A stretch of DNA of 64,000 nucleotides from Sinorhizobium sp. B11. Its GTDB lineage: Bacteria; Pseudomonadota; Alphaproteobacteria; Rhizobiales; Rhizobiaceae. A program made the position numbers and the translations under genes. Within the stretch, counting starts at the first letter, position 1. Each line of letters begins with the position of its first letter. The notes beneath the pieces were generated by a model that saw nothing but the letters and a program-made list of their open reading frames with translations, was not told the DNA's origin and searched no databases. The stretch spans positions 62,001 to 126,000 of the forward strand of contig CP091033.1 in assembly GCA_039725955.1 (NCBI GenBank), written 5' to 3'. Of the stretch, positions 43,026 to 51,837 are shown piece after piece.

Positions 43026-46000
43026 GTGGCGATCATGTTCGTCAGAGCGCAGGTAATCGGCAGGGCGGCGGGGCGCAGCATTGTCTCGGCCGCTGCCTAT
43101 CGCCATCGCGCCCGAATGATGGACGAGCAGGCCGGCACATCCTTCAGCTATAGGGGCGGCGCATCCGAGCTGGTGCATGAGGAGTTGGCGCTGCCGGATG
43201 TAATACCGACATGGCTGAAAACCGCGATCGAAGGAAAATCCGTCGCCGGCGCCTGCGAGATGCTCTGGAATGCGGTCGATGCGTTCGAGAAGCGGTCCGA
43301 TGCGCAGCTTGCCCGCGAGCTGATCATAGCGCTGCCGGAGGAGCTGACACGGGCGGAAAACATCGCGCTGGTGCGGGAATTCGTCCACGACAACCTGACC
43401 TCGAACGGGATGGTCGCCGACTGGGTATTCCATGACAAGGACGGCAATCCGCATATCCATCTGATGACGACGTTGCGGCCGCTGACCGAAGATGGCTTCG
43501 GGCCGAAGAAGGTGGCGGTAACAGGCGAGGACGGTGAGCCCTTGCGCGTTGCCACGCCGGACCGGGCGAACGGGAAGATCGTCTACAGGCTGTGGGCCGG
43601 CGACAAGGAAACCATGAAGGCGTGGAAGATCGCCTGGGCGGAGACGGCCAATCGCCATCTGGCGCTTGCCGGTCATGAGATCCGCCTCGATGGCCGCTCC
43701 TATGCCGAACAGGGGCTCGACGGGATTGCGCAGAAACACCTTGGGCCAGAAAAAGCCGCGCTCGCGCGCAAAGGCGCCGAGATCTATTTCGCGCCGGCCG
43801 ATCTTGCCCGTCGGCAGGATATGGCCGACCGCCTACTGGCTGATCCCGCGCTGCTGTTGAAGCAGCTTTCCAATGAACGCTCCACCTTCGATGAGCGCGA
43901 TATCGCCAGGGCACTGCATCGCTACGTCGACGACCCCGTGGATTTTGCCAATATCCGCGAACGGCTGATGGCCTCGGACGATCTGGTACTTCTGAAGCGG
44001 CAGCAGGTCGAAGCTGAAAGCGGCAAGGTATCGGAGCCGGCGATCTTCACCACACGGGAGATCCTGCGCATCGAATATGACATGGCGCAGTCGGCGCACG
44101 TACTGTCGGAGCGGCACGGCTTTGCTGTTGCCGAGGGTGCCGTCGTGACGGCGATCGAGAGAGTCGAGACACAGGATCCGCAGAAACCCTTCCGTTTCGA
44201 TCCCGAGCAGGTCGATGCTATCAGGCATGTGACGGGCGACAATGCTATCGCCGCCGTCGTCGGTCTTGCCGGTGCCGGCAAGTCGACGCTTCTCGCGGCG
44301 GCTCGCGTGGCCTTTGAGGGAGAAGGCCGCAGGGTGATCGGCGCAGCGCTTGCCGGAAAAGCGGCCGAGGGGCTGGAGGACAGTTCCGGCATTCGGTCGC
44401 GCACGCTGGCCTCCTGGGAACTGGCATGGGCCGGCGGCCGCGAGTTGCTCGAACGTGGAAACGTCCTTGTCGTCGACGAAGCCGGCATGGTGTCCTCGCA
44501 GCAGATGGCCCGTGTCCTCAAGATCGTCGAAGACGCGGGGGCGAAGGTCGTCCTGGTCGGCGATGCGATGCAGCTGCAGCCGATCCACGCGGGTGCGGCA
44601 TTCAGGGCGATCAGCGACCGCGTTGGCTTTGCCGAACTCGCCGGCGTGCGCCGACAGCGTGAGGAGTGGGCGCGTGAGGCCTCGCGTCTCTTCGCTCGTG
44701 GTCGGGTCGAAGAGGGGCTTGATGCCTATGCGCAGCATGGCCTCCTCGTTGAAGCAGGGACGCGCGAGGAAATCGTCAAACGTATCGTTGCCGATTGGAC
44801 CGATGCCCGCCGTGACCTTCTGCGCAACTCTGCCGGAGGCGAGGACGTGCGCCGTCTTCGTGGTGACGAGTTGCTCGTTCTGACCCACACCAATGAAGAT
44901 GTGAAGCGTCTCAACGAATCTCTGCGCAACGTCATGATGCAGGAGGGTGCGCTTACCGATACGCGCGAATTCCAGACTGCGCGCGGGTTTCGCGAGTTCG
45001 CCGCCGGCGACCGGATCATCTTTCTCGAAAACGCCCGTTTCCTTGAGCCGCGTGCGCGGCATCTTGGTCCCCAATATGTGAAGAACGGCATGCTCGGCAC
45101 TGTCGTTTCCACCGGCGACAATCGCGGCGGCGCATTGCTCTCGGTCCGCCTCGACAATGGTCGCGACGTCGTCATCAGCGAGGACAGCTATCGCAATATC
45201 GATCATGGTTATGCAGCGACGATCCACAAGTCTCAAGGATCGACCGTCGACCGGACCTTCGTGCTCGCCACCCCCATGATGGACCAGCATCTGACCTATG
45301 TGTCGATGACGCGCCATCGCGATCGCGCCGACCTCTATGCCGCAAGCGAGGACTTTCAGGCGAAGCCGGAATGGGGACGGAAGCCGCGGGTCGACCATGC
45401 CGCTGGCGTTATCGGCGAACTGGTGGAAACCGGGCTGGCGAAGTTCCGGCCCAATGACGAAGACGCGGACGAAAGCCCTTATGCCGACGTGAAGACCGAT
45501 GACGGCGCCGTTCATCGTCTTTGGGGTGTCAGCCTGCCGAAGGCGCTGGAAGAGGGCGGTGTGTCGGAAGGCGACACCGTAACCCTGCGCAAGGACGGCG
45601 TCGAACGGGTCACGGTGACTGTCCCAGTGATTGATGAGAAGACCGGAAAAAAGAGTTTTGAGGAACGGACGGTCGATCGCAATGTCTGGACCGCCAGGCA
45701 GGTCGAATCTGCAGAAGATCGCCAGGAGCGGATCGAACGCGAGGGCCATCGCCCGGAATTGTTCAAGCAGCTTGTGGAGCGCCTGTCGCGATCCGGTGCC
45801 AAGACGACGACGCTCGATTTTGAAAGCGAGGAAGGCTACCGGGCGCATGCGAAAGATTTTGCGCGGCGGCGCGGCATCGACACGCTCGCCGGGGTCGTGG
45901 CCGGGATGGAGGATGGGGTTTCGGCGCGGCTGGCGTGGATTGCGGAAAAGCGCGAACAGGTGGCGAAGCTTTGGGAGCGGGCGAGCGTTGCGCTCGGTTT

Positions 46001-47660
46001 TGCGATCGAGCGGGAACGCCACGTCTCGTATCACGAGGAGCCGAATGAGCCGTGCGCTGCAGATATCGCGATCGGCGGAAAGTATCTGATCCCGCCCACC
46101 ACGATCTTTGCCCGCAGCGTCGATGAGGATGCGCGCCGCGCGCAGCTCGCCTCGGAACGGTGGAAGGAGCGGGAAGCGATCCTGCGCCCGGTACTCGAGA
46201 AAATCTATCGCGATCCGGACCACACGCTTGTTCGCCTGAATGCGCTGGCGTCGGACGCAACGATCGAGCCGCGCAGACTTGCTGACGATCTTGCGGCAGC
46301 ACCTGATCGGCTCGGACGCCTTCGCGGTTCCGATCTCCTGGTTGACGGCCGCGCGGCGCGCGACGAGCGGAATGCTGCCACAGCCGCACTGCCGGAATTG
46401 CTGCCACTCGTACGCGCCCATGCCACCGAGTTCCGCCGGCAGGCCGAGCGCTTCGGCATCCGCGAGGAGCAGCGCCGCGCGCATATGTCGTTGTCGATCC
46501 CGGCCTTGTCGAAACCGGCGATGGCGCGTCTCGTCGAGATTGAAGCCGTGCGCGAGCGCGGCGGGCAGGACGCCTACAAGACGGCTTTTACCTTCGCGGT
46601 GGAGGACCGGCTTCTCGTGCAGGAGGTAAAGGCGGTCAACGACGCCCTCACGGCTCGCTTCGGTTGGTCCGCCTTTACCGACAAGACCGCCGCGATCGCA
46701 CAGCGCAGCGTTGCCGAGCGCATGCCGGAGGACCTTGCGCCGGATCGGCGCGAAAAGCTGGCTCGTCTGTTTTCGGTCGTGCGCCGCTTTGCCCAGGAGC
46801 AGCGTGTCGTAGAGAGGAAAGATCGCACGCAGCTGGAGGCCGGTGCCAGTATCGAGCCGGGGAGGGAGACGATGCCGGTGTTGCCGATGCTCGCCGCCTT
46901 GACGGAATTCAAAACGCCAGTCGAGGAGGAGGCTCGGACAAGGGCCCACGCGGTTCCTCACTATGGTCAAGATCGCGCTTCCCTCGTGGACGCGGCGACC
47001 CGCATCTGGCGCGATCCCGCCGGCGCCGTCGGCAAGATCGAGGAGCTGATCCAAAAGGGTTTCGCGGGCAATCGGATCGCCGCAGCTGTACTCAACGATC
47101 CCGCCGCCTATGGCGCGCTGCGGGGCTCCCAACGCATGATGGATAAGATGCTCGCGGCCGGGCGAGAACGGAGGGAGGCGCTGCTGGCGGTGCCGGAAGC
47201 GGTGGGTCGCGTGCGCTCGCTGGGCGCGTCCTGGATCACTGCCCTCGACACCGAGACCCAGGCAGTAACCGAGGAGCGGCGACGTATGGCGGTTGCCATT
47301 CCAGCTCTCTCACAAGCGGCCGACGACGCGCTCCGCCGAATCCTGACTGACATGAAAAAGAGACAAGCAAAAGGCAAGGGTGCCACGGTCGACGCTGCCG
47401 CCGACTCACTCGATCCGCGCATCCAACAGGAGTTCGCCGCGGTCAGCAGGGCGCTCGACGTCCGTTTCGGTAGGAACGCGATCTTACGTGGCGAAAAAGA
47501 TCTCGCCAAAGGCCTGTCGCCTAGTCAACGCCAGGTGTTTGGAGCGATGCAGGGGCGGTTAAAGGTCCTGCAGGCGATTGTGCGCGCCCAGAATGGCCAG
47601 CAGATCGTCTCGGAGCGCCAGCGGCGGGCTGTCGATCGCTCCAGCGCTATGATCCCCTAA
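43026..47660 (+). CDS. traA: TraA relaxase-helicase (MOBQ)
   Basis: 1,544 residues from the GTG start at 43026, giving the classic N-terminus MAIMFVRAQVIGRAAGRS; the open frame begins at 42912, but that part covers oriT. The relaxase domain has Y25 (SAAAYRHRAR) as likely nicking Tyr and the three-His motif H136, H143, H145 (HDKDGNPHIH). A TraI-type helicase follows: P-loop GLAGAGKS (413-420), NVLVVDEAGMV and GYAATIHKSQGST. Beyond about residue 780 there is a long helical, charged extension with no catalytic motif that I recognise. Ti TraA is about 1,100 residues, so this one has a much larger C-terminal part, as in some symbiotic-plasmid TraA proteins. Confidence 0.95.
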   Translation: MAIMFVRAQVIGRAAGRSIVSAAAYRHRARMMDEQAGTSFSYRGGASELVHEELALPDVIPTWLKTAIEGKSVAGACEMLWNAVDAFEKRSDAQLARELIIALPEELTRAENIALVREFVHDNLTSNGMVADWVFHDKDGNPHIHLMTTLRPLTEDGFGPKKVAVTGEDGEPLRVATPDRANGKIVYRLWAGDKETMKAWKIAWAETANRHLALAGHEIRLDGRSYAEQGLDGIAQKHLGPEKAALARKGAEIYFAPADLARRQDMADRLLADPALLLKQLSNERSTFDERDIARALHRYVDDPVDFANIRERLMASDDLVLLKRQQVEAESGKVSEPAIFTTREILRIEYDMAQSAHVLSERHGFAVAEGAVVTAIERVETQDPQKPFRFDPEQVDAIRHVTGDNAIAAVVGLAGAGKSTLLAAARVAFEGEGRRVIGAALAGKAAEGLEDSSGIRSRTLASWELAWAGGRELLERGNVLVVDEAGMVSSQQMARVLKIVEDAGAKVVLVGDAMQLQPIHAGAAFRAISDRVGFAELAGVRRQREEWAREASRLFARGRVEEGLDAYAQHGLLVEAGTREEIVKRIVADWTDARRDLLRNSAGGEDVRRLRGDELLVLTHTNEDVKRLNESLRNVMMQEGALTDTREFQTARGFREFAAGDRIIFLENARFLEPRARHLGPQYVKNGMLGTVVSTGDNRGGALLSVRLDNGRDVVISEDSYRNIDHGYAATIHKSQGSTVDRTFVLATPMMDQHLTYVSMTRHRDRADLYAASEDFQAKPEWGRKPRVDHAAGVIGELVETGLAKFRPNDEDADESPYADVKTDDGAVHRLWGVSLPKALEEGGVSEGDTVTLRKDGVERVTVTVPVIDEKTGKKSFEERTVDRNVWTARQVESAEDRQERIEREGHRPELFKQLVERLSRSGAKTTTLDFESEEGYRAHAKDFARRRGIDTLAGVVAGMEDGVSARLAWIAEKREQVAKLWERASVALGFAIERERHVSYHEEPNEPCAADIAIGGKYLIPPTTIFARSVDEDARRAQLASERWKEREAILRPVLEKIYRDPDHTLVRLNALASDATIEPRRLADDLAAAPDRLGRLRGSDLLVDGRAARDERNAATAALPELLPLVRAHATEFRRQAERFGIREEQRRAHMSLSIPALSKPAMARLVEIEAVRERGGQDAYKTAFTFAVEDRLLVQEVKAVNDALTARFGWSAFTDKTAAIAQRSVAERMPEDLAPDRREKLARLFSVVRRFAQEQRVVERKDRTQLEAGASIEPGRETMPVLPMLAALTEFKTPVEEEARTRAHAVPHYGQDRASLVDAATRIWRDPAGAVGKIEELIQKGFAGNRIAAAVLNDPAAYGALRGSQRMMDKMLAAGRERREALLAVPEAVGRVRSLGASWITALDTETQAVTEERRRMAVAIPALSQAADDALRRILTDMKKRQAKGKGATVDAAADSLDPRIQQEFAAVSRALDVRFGRNAILRGEKDLAKGLSPSQRQVFGAMQGRLKVLQAIVRAQNGQQIVSERQRRAVDRSSAMIP

Positions 47661-47855
47661 ACATTCTGGAGATGCGAAAGGAAAGTACCGCGTAGACCAG
47701 TAAATCTCCCACGAGGGGTCGTTGGCGTCTGCGTTGAGGCCGGTTAGGCGATGGCGGAAATCGCTCTCTAGTTCGAGCGGCGACCGTCTGCTCCGGGACG
47801 TGATAATCGCCGACGGGCTTCGAAGCTCATGGAGCAGTGCCTCTGCCCGAGCCAT
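47559..47855 (-). CDS. Possible small hypothetical protein facing traA
   Basis: The first 70 residues (MARAEALLHELRSPSAIITS, then DFRHRLTGLNADANDPSWEI and YWSTRYFPF) are protein-like, while the C-terminal part is antisense to the end of traA and unlikely. The native stop may have been lost by fusion to the traA region. No ribosome binding site is seen. I do not recognise the family. Confidence 0.35.
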   Translation of the reverse strand: MARAEALLHELRSPSAIITSRSRRSPLELESDFRHRLTGLNADANDPSWEIYWSTRYFPFASPECLGDHSAGAIDSPPLALRDDLLAILGAHNRLQDL

Positions 47856-48170
47856 GTGACGTGGAGGAAATTTTACAATACGTCGTCAACTAGCGAGTCA
47901 AACAGCAAACTTCATCGGTGGACCCAATAATCGCTCTCTTTCATGAGGATGGAGAATTTCGAGTGGTTGCGAAGAGCCGGGGATGGGAATCGTGGCAGAA
48001 CTTGTCAAGCAGATCACGGCAAATTCTGATCAGAGAGTGGCACCGGAGGCGGTCCGTTTGGAACAGAAGTATCGCATGCAAAACGCAGCAAGCGGCGGGC
48101 AATGTAATTGTGTCGCAATTGTTTGATTCGAGTGTCCGGTCATCGTGATGACCGGAGGCCAACGAGAGAC
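47856..48170. other. Intergenic region at the end of the conjugation module
   Basis: About 315 bases with no supported gene. The frames 47918-48148 (+) and 47941-48192 (-) are poor. It presumably contains the promoter of the DUF3313 lipoprotein gene and the right boundary of the transfer region. Confidence 0.4.
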
Positions 48171-49064
48171 ATGCCCAGCAATTCGCATTCACGTCGTCGA
48201 TTTTTCAGCCAGCCACTTTTCAATCAGCCGTATAGGGCGTCGCTCCTGGGATTTTTTGCGTTACTGACAACAGCAGCCGTTTCCGGATGCGCTGCCGTGC
48301 CACTCAAGGAAGCGGGAACGCTCGTCTCCTACAACAATCTCGGTCCATCGAAGGGGACGCTTGCCAAGAAACGGCTCTATGTCGATGGGCAGCAGTTGGC
48401 ACGTGTGAAGACCGTCGCCATCGCCCCGACCGTCTTTTCGTTCGGTGCTGCGTCCAAGATCAAGTCCGAAGCCGACCGGTCTCTGGTTTCCAATGCTCTC
48501 GACCGGGCGCTTTGCGTGGCGCTGAGTGACAAATACCAGATGGTCCCGGCCGGCCAGCCTGCGGATCTGACCGTTCGCTCGGTCGTCGCCGACATCGTTC
48601 CCACCAACAAGGCCGCTGCCGGGGTCGCGACCGTCGTCAGTGTCGGTTCGGGCTTTGCCCTGCCTGTAAGCGTACCGCGCCTCCCCTTCGGTCTCGGCGG
48701 CCTGGCGGTCGAAGCCGAAGCTGTCGATGCCACGGGAATGCAGAATGCCGCAATGCTGTGGGCGCGTGGCGCAAACTCCATTCAGGATAATCCCCGCGTT
48801 TCCGAGGTCGGGGACGCCTATGGTCTCGCAACAAAATTTGCCGGTGATTTTTCACGGGTGCTGATCGCTGGAAAGGAACCGAAGGGACTGAACCTTTCAC
48901 TTCCGTCGAGGCAACGCGCTCGCTCCTGGCTTGGCGGAAAGCCGAAATATGCCGCCTGCGATGCGTTCGGTCGCGCACCCGGGCTGCTCGGCGCGCTTGC
49001 CTCAAAGTATGGGGCTCCGCCGCAGTGGACGGAAAAGAAGTCGAAGCCTGCAATGGCACGTTGA
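48171..49064 (+). CDS. DUF3313 family lipoprotein
   Basis: 297 residues. A basic N-terminus leads to a hydrophobic stretch ending ALLTTAAVSGCAA, a lipobox with Cys near residue 41. The body matches DUF3313: GTLVSYNNLGPSKGTLAKKR and RLYVDGQQLARVKTVAIAPT. Family members are envelope lipoproteins of unknown role. The ATG at 48171 follows an ACGAGAGA site. It precedes a gene for another exported protein, and both may belong to an envelope function. Confidence 0.75.
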   Translation: MPSNSHSRRRFFSQPLFNQPYRASLLGFFALLTTAAVSGCAAVPLKEAGTLVSYNNLGPSKGTLAKKRLYVDGQQLARVKTVAIAPTVFSFGAASKIKSEADRSLVSNALDRALCVALSDKYQMVPAGQPADLTVRSVVADIVPTNKAAAGVATVVSVGSGFALPVSVPRLPFGLGGLAVEAEAVDATGMQNAAMLWARGANSIQDNPRVSEVGDAYGLATKFAGDFSRVLIAGKEPKGLNLSLPSRQRARSWLGGKPKYAACDAFGRAPGLLGALASKYGAPPQWTEKKSKPAMAR

Positions 49065-49376
49065 CGGAAGAGGTAGCCCCGGCGTCGTGCAGTCGCTACG
49101 CGAATGTTTGACAGGCGCCCGAAATCGGCCGGCCGCTTTGGCCGAGGACGGGCGGAGATAGTGCCGGAACCCCGCGGCATTACTCCGCCCGCCTGTCCTT
49201 CGTCTGCGGGAAGCGTCCGATCCTGATGATCTCGTCGAACGGCGACGTGCCTCTGTGAACGGGTGACCGAACCACGGGCAAGGCGCTACAGGGGACGACC
49301 TGATGCAACGTTCTTTCCTTTGCGTGGAGACCCTGTATTCTGATGTCGCCAGACACACTTCGACTTGAGGAAGAGT

Positions 49377-49955
49377 ATGCCTGTCGATCATTTTGACATC
49401 GGTTCGAAAACCGTATCTTGGCCGGCTGGTTCGCCCGGCAACATGAAGCACCGCGGCAAGGGATACAGAAACGGTTGGAGACATCTGGCGTGTACGGCGC
49501 TCGGCATGGCCCTTGTCGCTGCCCCATCTCTGAACTCTCCCGCATCCGCCGCCAATGTCCTCGAGCGAGCGATCGAGGCCGCCCAACCCTGTAAGCCTTT
49601 GAAGGTCAGTCAGCCGGTTTTGGGCGTGAAGGTCGAACTGGGTATCGACAAGCTCGACTTCGTTAAAATCGACACGATCGAGATCAGAGTGGCTGGTGAT
49701 GTGGCCGAGGCAAGCGCACTCGGCACGCTCGCATGCAAGACGTCGGACAGCTCCCCTCTGAAGGGCGGCTTCTCGGCGAAGGCTCGAATTCACCTGCAGG
49801 CAAATCTTGCGACCTGTGCGATGAGCGCAAGTTCGATCGATATCATCGAGGCAAGGGGAGAGTTCGGCGACGTTGTCACGACGTTCGAACCCGAAATTTC
49901 GGCTGCCCTTCGCAAGGGCGTGGAGAAGGCGCTGAAGAAGCTCTGCGCGAGCTGA
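49377..49955 (+). CDS. Secreted hypothetical protein
   Basis: The ATG at 49377 follows GAGGAAGAGT, which decides the start; an internal ATG at 49443 would give a more compact signal peptide (WRHLACTALGMALVAAPSLN, cleavage near ASAA) but has no ribosome binding site. The mature domain begins NVLERAIEAAQPCKPLKVSQ and has three Cys, the pairs possibly forming disulfides (ALGTLACKTSDSS, NLATCAMSA). No family recognised. 192 residues. It converges with the ABC ATPase gene. Confidence 0.55.
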   Translation: MPVDHFDIGSKTVSWPAGSPGNMKHRGKGYRNGWRHLACTALGMALVAAPSLNSPASAANVLERAIEAAQPCKPLKVSQPVLGVKVELGIDKLDFVKIDTIEIRVAGDVAEASALGTLACKTSDSSPLKGGFSAKARIHLQANLATCAMSASSIDIIEARGEFGDVVTTFEPEISAALRKGVEKALKKLCAS

Positions 49956-50038
49956 AATCGGAGCGATAGGTCAAGCAAGGCAACGTGATCGCCCTGCAGG
50001 CGGGCCATGCGAAGGCCTGTCTCGGCGAAGCCGCGTCG

Positions 50039-50800
50039 TCAACGGAGATAGTGGATGTGCGGCCGGGCGTGATAGGCTGAGACTTCGACGCGCGCATCCA
50101 CCGAGAAAACCTCCCTGAGAACCTCTTCGGTCAAGACTCCGGCCGGCGTGCCGGAGGCGACGATCGTCCCCTTCTGCATGACGATCAGCTCGTCGCAAAA
50201 CATGGCCGCATGGTTGAGATCGTGCAGCGCGATGATGCTGGTGACCGGCAGACCGGAGACGAGCCGCATGAGGCTGATCTGGTGCTGGATATCGAGATGG
50301 TTGGTTGGTTCATCGAGGATCAGTTCTTTCGGCGACTGCGCCAACGCCCGTGCAATGTGGGTGCGCTGCCTTTCCCCACCGGACAGGCTCTGCCAGCGAT
50401 CATGACGCTTGTCGGTCATGCCGGCTCGCGTCAAGGCCTCCTCAACGGCGTGATCGTCAGCGAGTGTCCAGCCGGAAAACATCGAGCGATGCGGAAAGCG
50501 TCCGAGCTTGACGACATCAATGACCTTCAGATCGGCGTTGGTCGTCGCATTCTGTTCGACGAAGGCGACGCGTTGAGCGATCGTGCGGCGTCCGATGGTC
50601 CCTATATCCTGCAGATCGAGTGAGATGCGCCCGGAATTGGGTTGTTTCAGGCCGGCGAGAAGCCGCAGAAGCGAGGTCTTGCCGGAACCGTTCGGGCCAA
50701 GCAGGCCGAGCATCTTTCCCTTTTTCGCTTCGAAGGAGACGCCATCAAGAATGGTCTTCCTGCCAATTTTCCAGACGAGATTTTCGGCTTTGATGCTCAT
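50039..50800 (-). CDS. Iron-siderophore/cobalamin-type ABC transporter ATPase
   Basis: A FecE/FhuC/BtuD-like ATPase, 253 residues: Walker A GPNGSGKTS, signature LSGGERQR, Walker B LILDEPTNHLD, and the H-loop in IIALHDLNHA. It overlaps the permease gene by four bases in an operon binding protein-permease-ATPase. No TonB receptor or regulator is visible, so the ligand (Fe-siderophore, haem, cobalamin or another chelate) cannot be specified. Confidence 0.9.
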   Translation of the reverse strand: MSIKAENLVWKIGRKTILDGVSFEAKKGKMLGLLGPNGSGKTSLLRLLAGLKQPNSGRISLDLQDIGTIGRRTIAQRVAFVEQNATTNADLKVIDVVKLGRFPHRSMFSGWTLADDHAVEEALTRAGMTDKRHDRWQSLSGGERQRTHIARALAQSPKELILDEPTNHLDIQHQISLMRLVSGLPVTSIIALHDLNHAAMFCDELIVMQKGTIVASGTPAGVLTEEVLREVFSVDARVEVSAYHARPHIHYLR

Positions 50801-51837
50801 GATGCGCGCTGGAACCGGTAGAGAATCACGGAGAAGAAGGGAACGCCAACCAGCGCCGTGACGACCCCGATCGGAAGAACCTGCTGCGGGATCAGCGCGC
50901 GTGAAGCGATGTCGGCAAGGACCATGAAGATTGCGCCGGCAACGGCGCAGGCTGGCAGAAGCCGGATATGGAGCGGCCCGACGACGAAGCGGGCCGCGTG
51001 CGGCACGACAAGACCGACGAAGCCGATCGAGCCGACCATGCTGACGATCGTGGCCGTCATCATTGCGGTCAGCGCAAACAGCACGATGCGCGCCCGGCCG
51101 ACGTTGACACCCAGAGATGCGGCCGCTTCATCACCGAAGGCAAAAGCATCGAGAACCCTGGCATGCAGCAGGCAGACGACAAGCCCAAAGCCGACGACAG
51201 CAGAAACGAGCATGAATTCCGGCCAGCGCACGCCGCCAAAACTGCCGAGCAGCCAGAACATGACATCGCGCGCCTGCTGCGCGTTGCCTGATGTCGTAAC
51301 CACGTAGGATGTGGCGGCGTTGAAGAGCTGCGAAGCGGCAACGCCGGCAAGAATTGTCCGGTCGGTACCGCCACGCGTGCCGTTGGATAGCAGGGCCACG
51401 AAAAAGAAGGCCGCAAATGCGCCGGCAAAAGCTCCGGCCGACAACGAAACCGCACCTGCACCAACGCCGAGGATGACGATGGCAACCGCGCCGGTGGACG
51501 CACCGGCAGAGATTCCAAGCACATAGGGCTCGGCCAGCGGGTTGCGAAGCAGCGATTGCATGATCGCACCCGAAAGCGCCAGTCCCGCGCCGCAGAAAGC
51601 CGCCACGAGTGCGCGGCTGAGCCGATAATCCCAGATCACGGTTTCGTGGATGCGGTTGAGTTCGACCGCCGTCCATCCCAGCCTGTTGGTGACGGCGGCA
51701 AACGTCGTGGTCAGCGGGATCGGCAGATCGCCGATCCCGACACTGATGCCGATGACCAGGCCGACCGCCGCAAGGGAGGCCAACAGGAGCAGGGCGAAGG
51801 GCGTAGCCTGCCGGAGGAGGCGGTTTGCGGCGGTCAC
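50797..51837 (-). CDS. FecCD-family ABC transporter permease
   Basis: 346 residues with about ten membrane helices, starting at a GTG (51837) that overlaps the binding-protein stop (GTGA). The FecCD hallmarks are RLSRALVAAFCGAGLALSGA, LLRNPLAEPYVLGISAGAST and GFVGLVVPHAARFVVGPLHI. The frame is open upstream to 52101, but that part is antisense-like shadow within the binding-protein gene. Confidence 0.92.
   Translation of the reverse strand: MTAANRLLRQATPFALLLLASLAAVGLVIGISVGIGDLPIPLTTTFAAVTNRLGWTAVELNRIHETVIWDYRLSRALVAAFCGAGLALSGAIMQSLLRNPLAEPYVLGISAGASTGAVAIVILGVGAGAVSLSAGAFAGAFAAFFFVALLSNGTRGGTDRTILAGVAASQLFNAATSYVVTTSGNAQQARDVMFWLLGSFGGVRWPEFMLVSAVVGFGLVVCLLHARVLDAFAFGDEAAASLGVNVGRARIVLFALTAMMTATIVSMVGSIGFVGLVVPHAARFVVGPLHIRLLPACAVAGAIFMVLADIASRALIPQQVLPIGVVTALVGVPFFSVILYRFQRAS

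Noticed and set aside
43833..47132. A 1,099-codon open frame on the reverse strand opposite traA
   Set aside because: It is the antisense shadow of a strongly conserved relaxase-helicase in GC-rich DNA; its sequence has no domain and no ribosome binding site.
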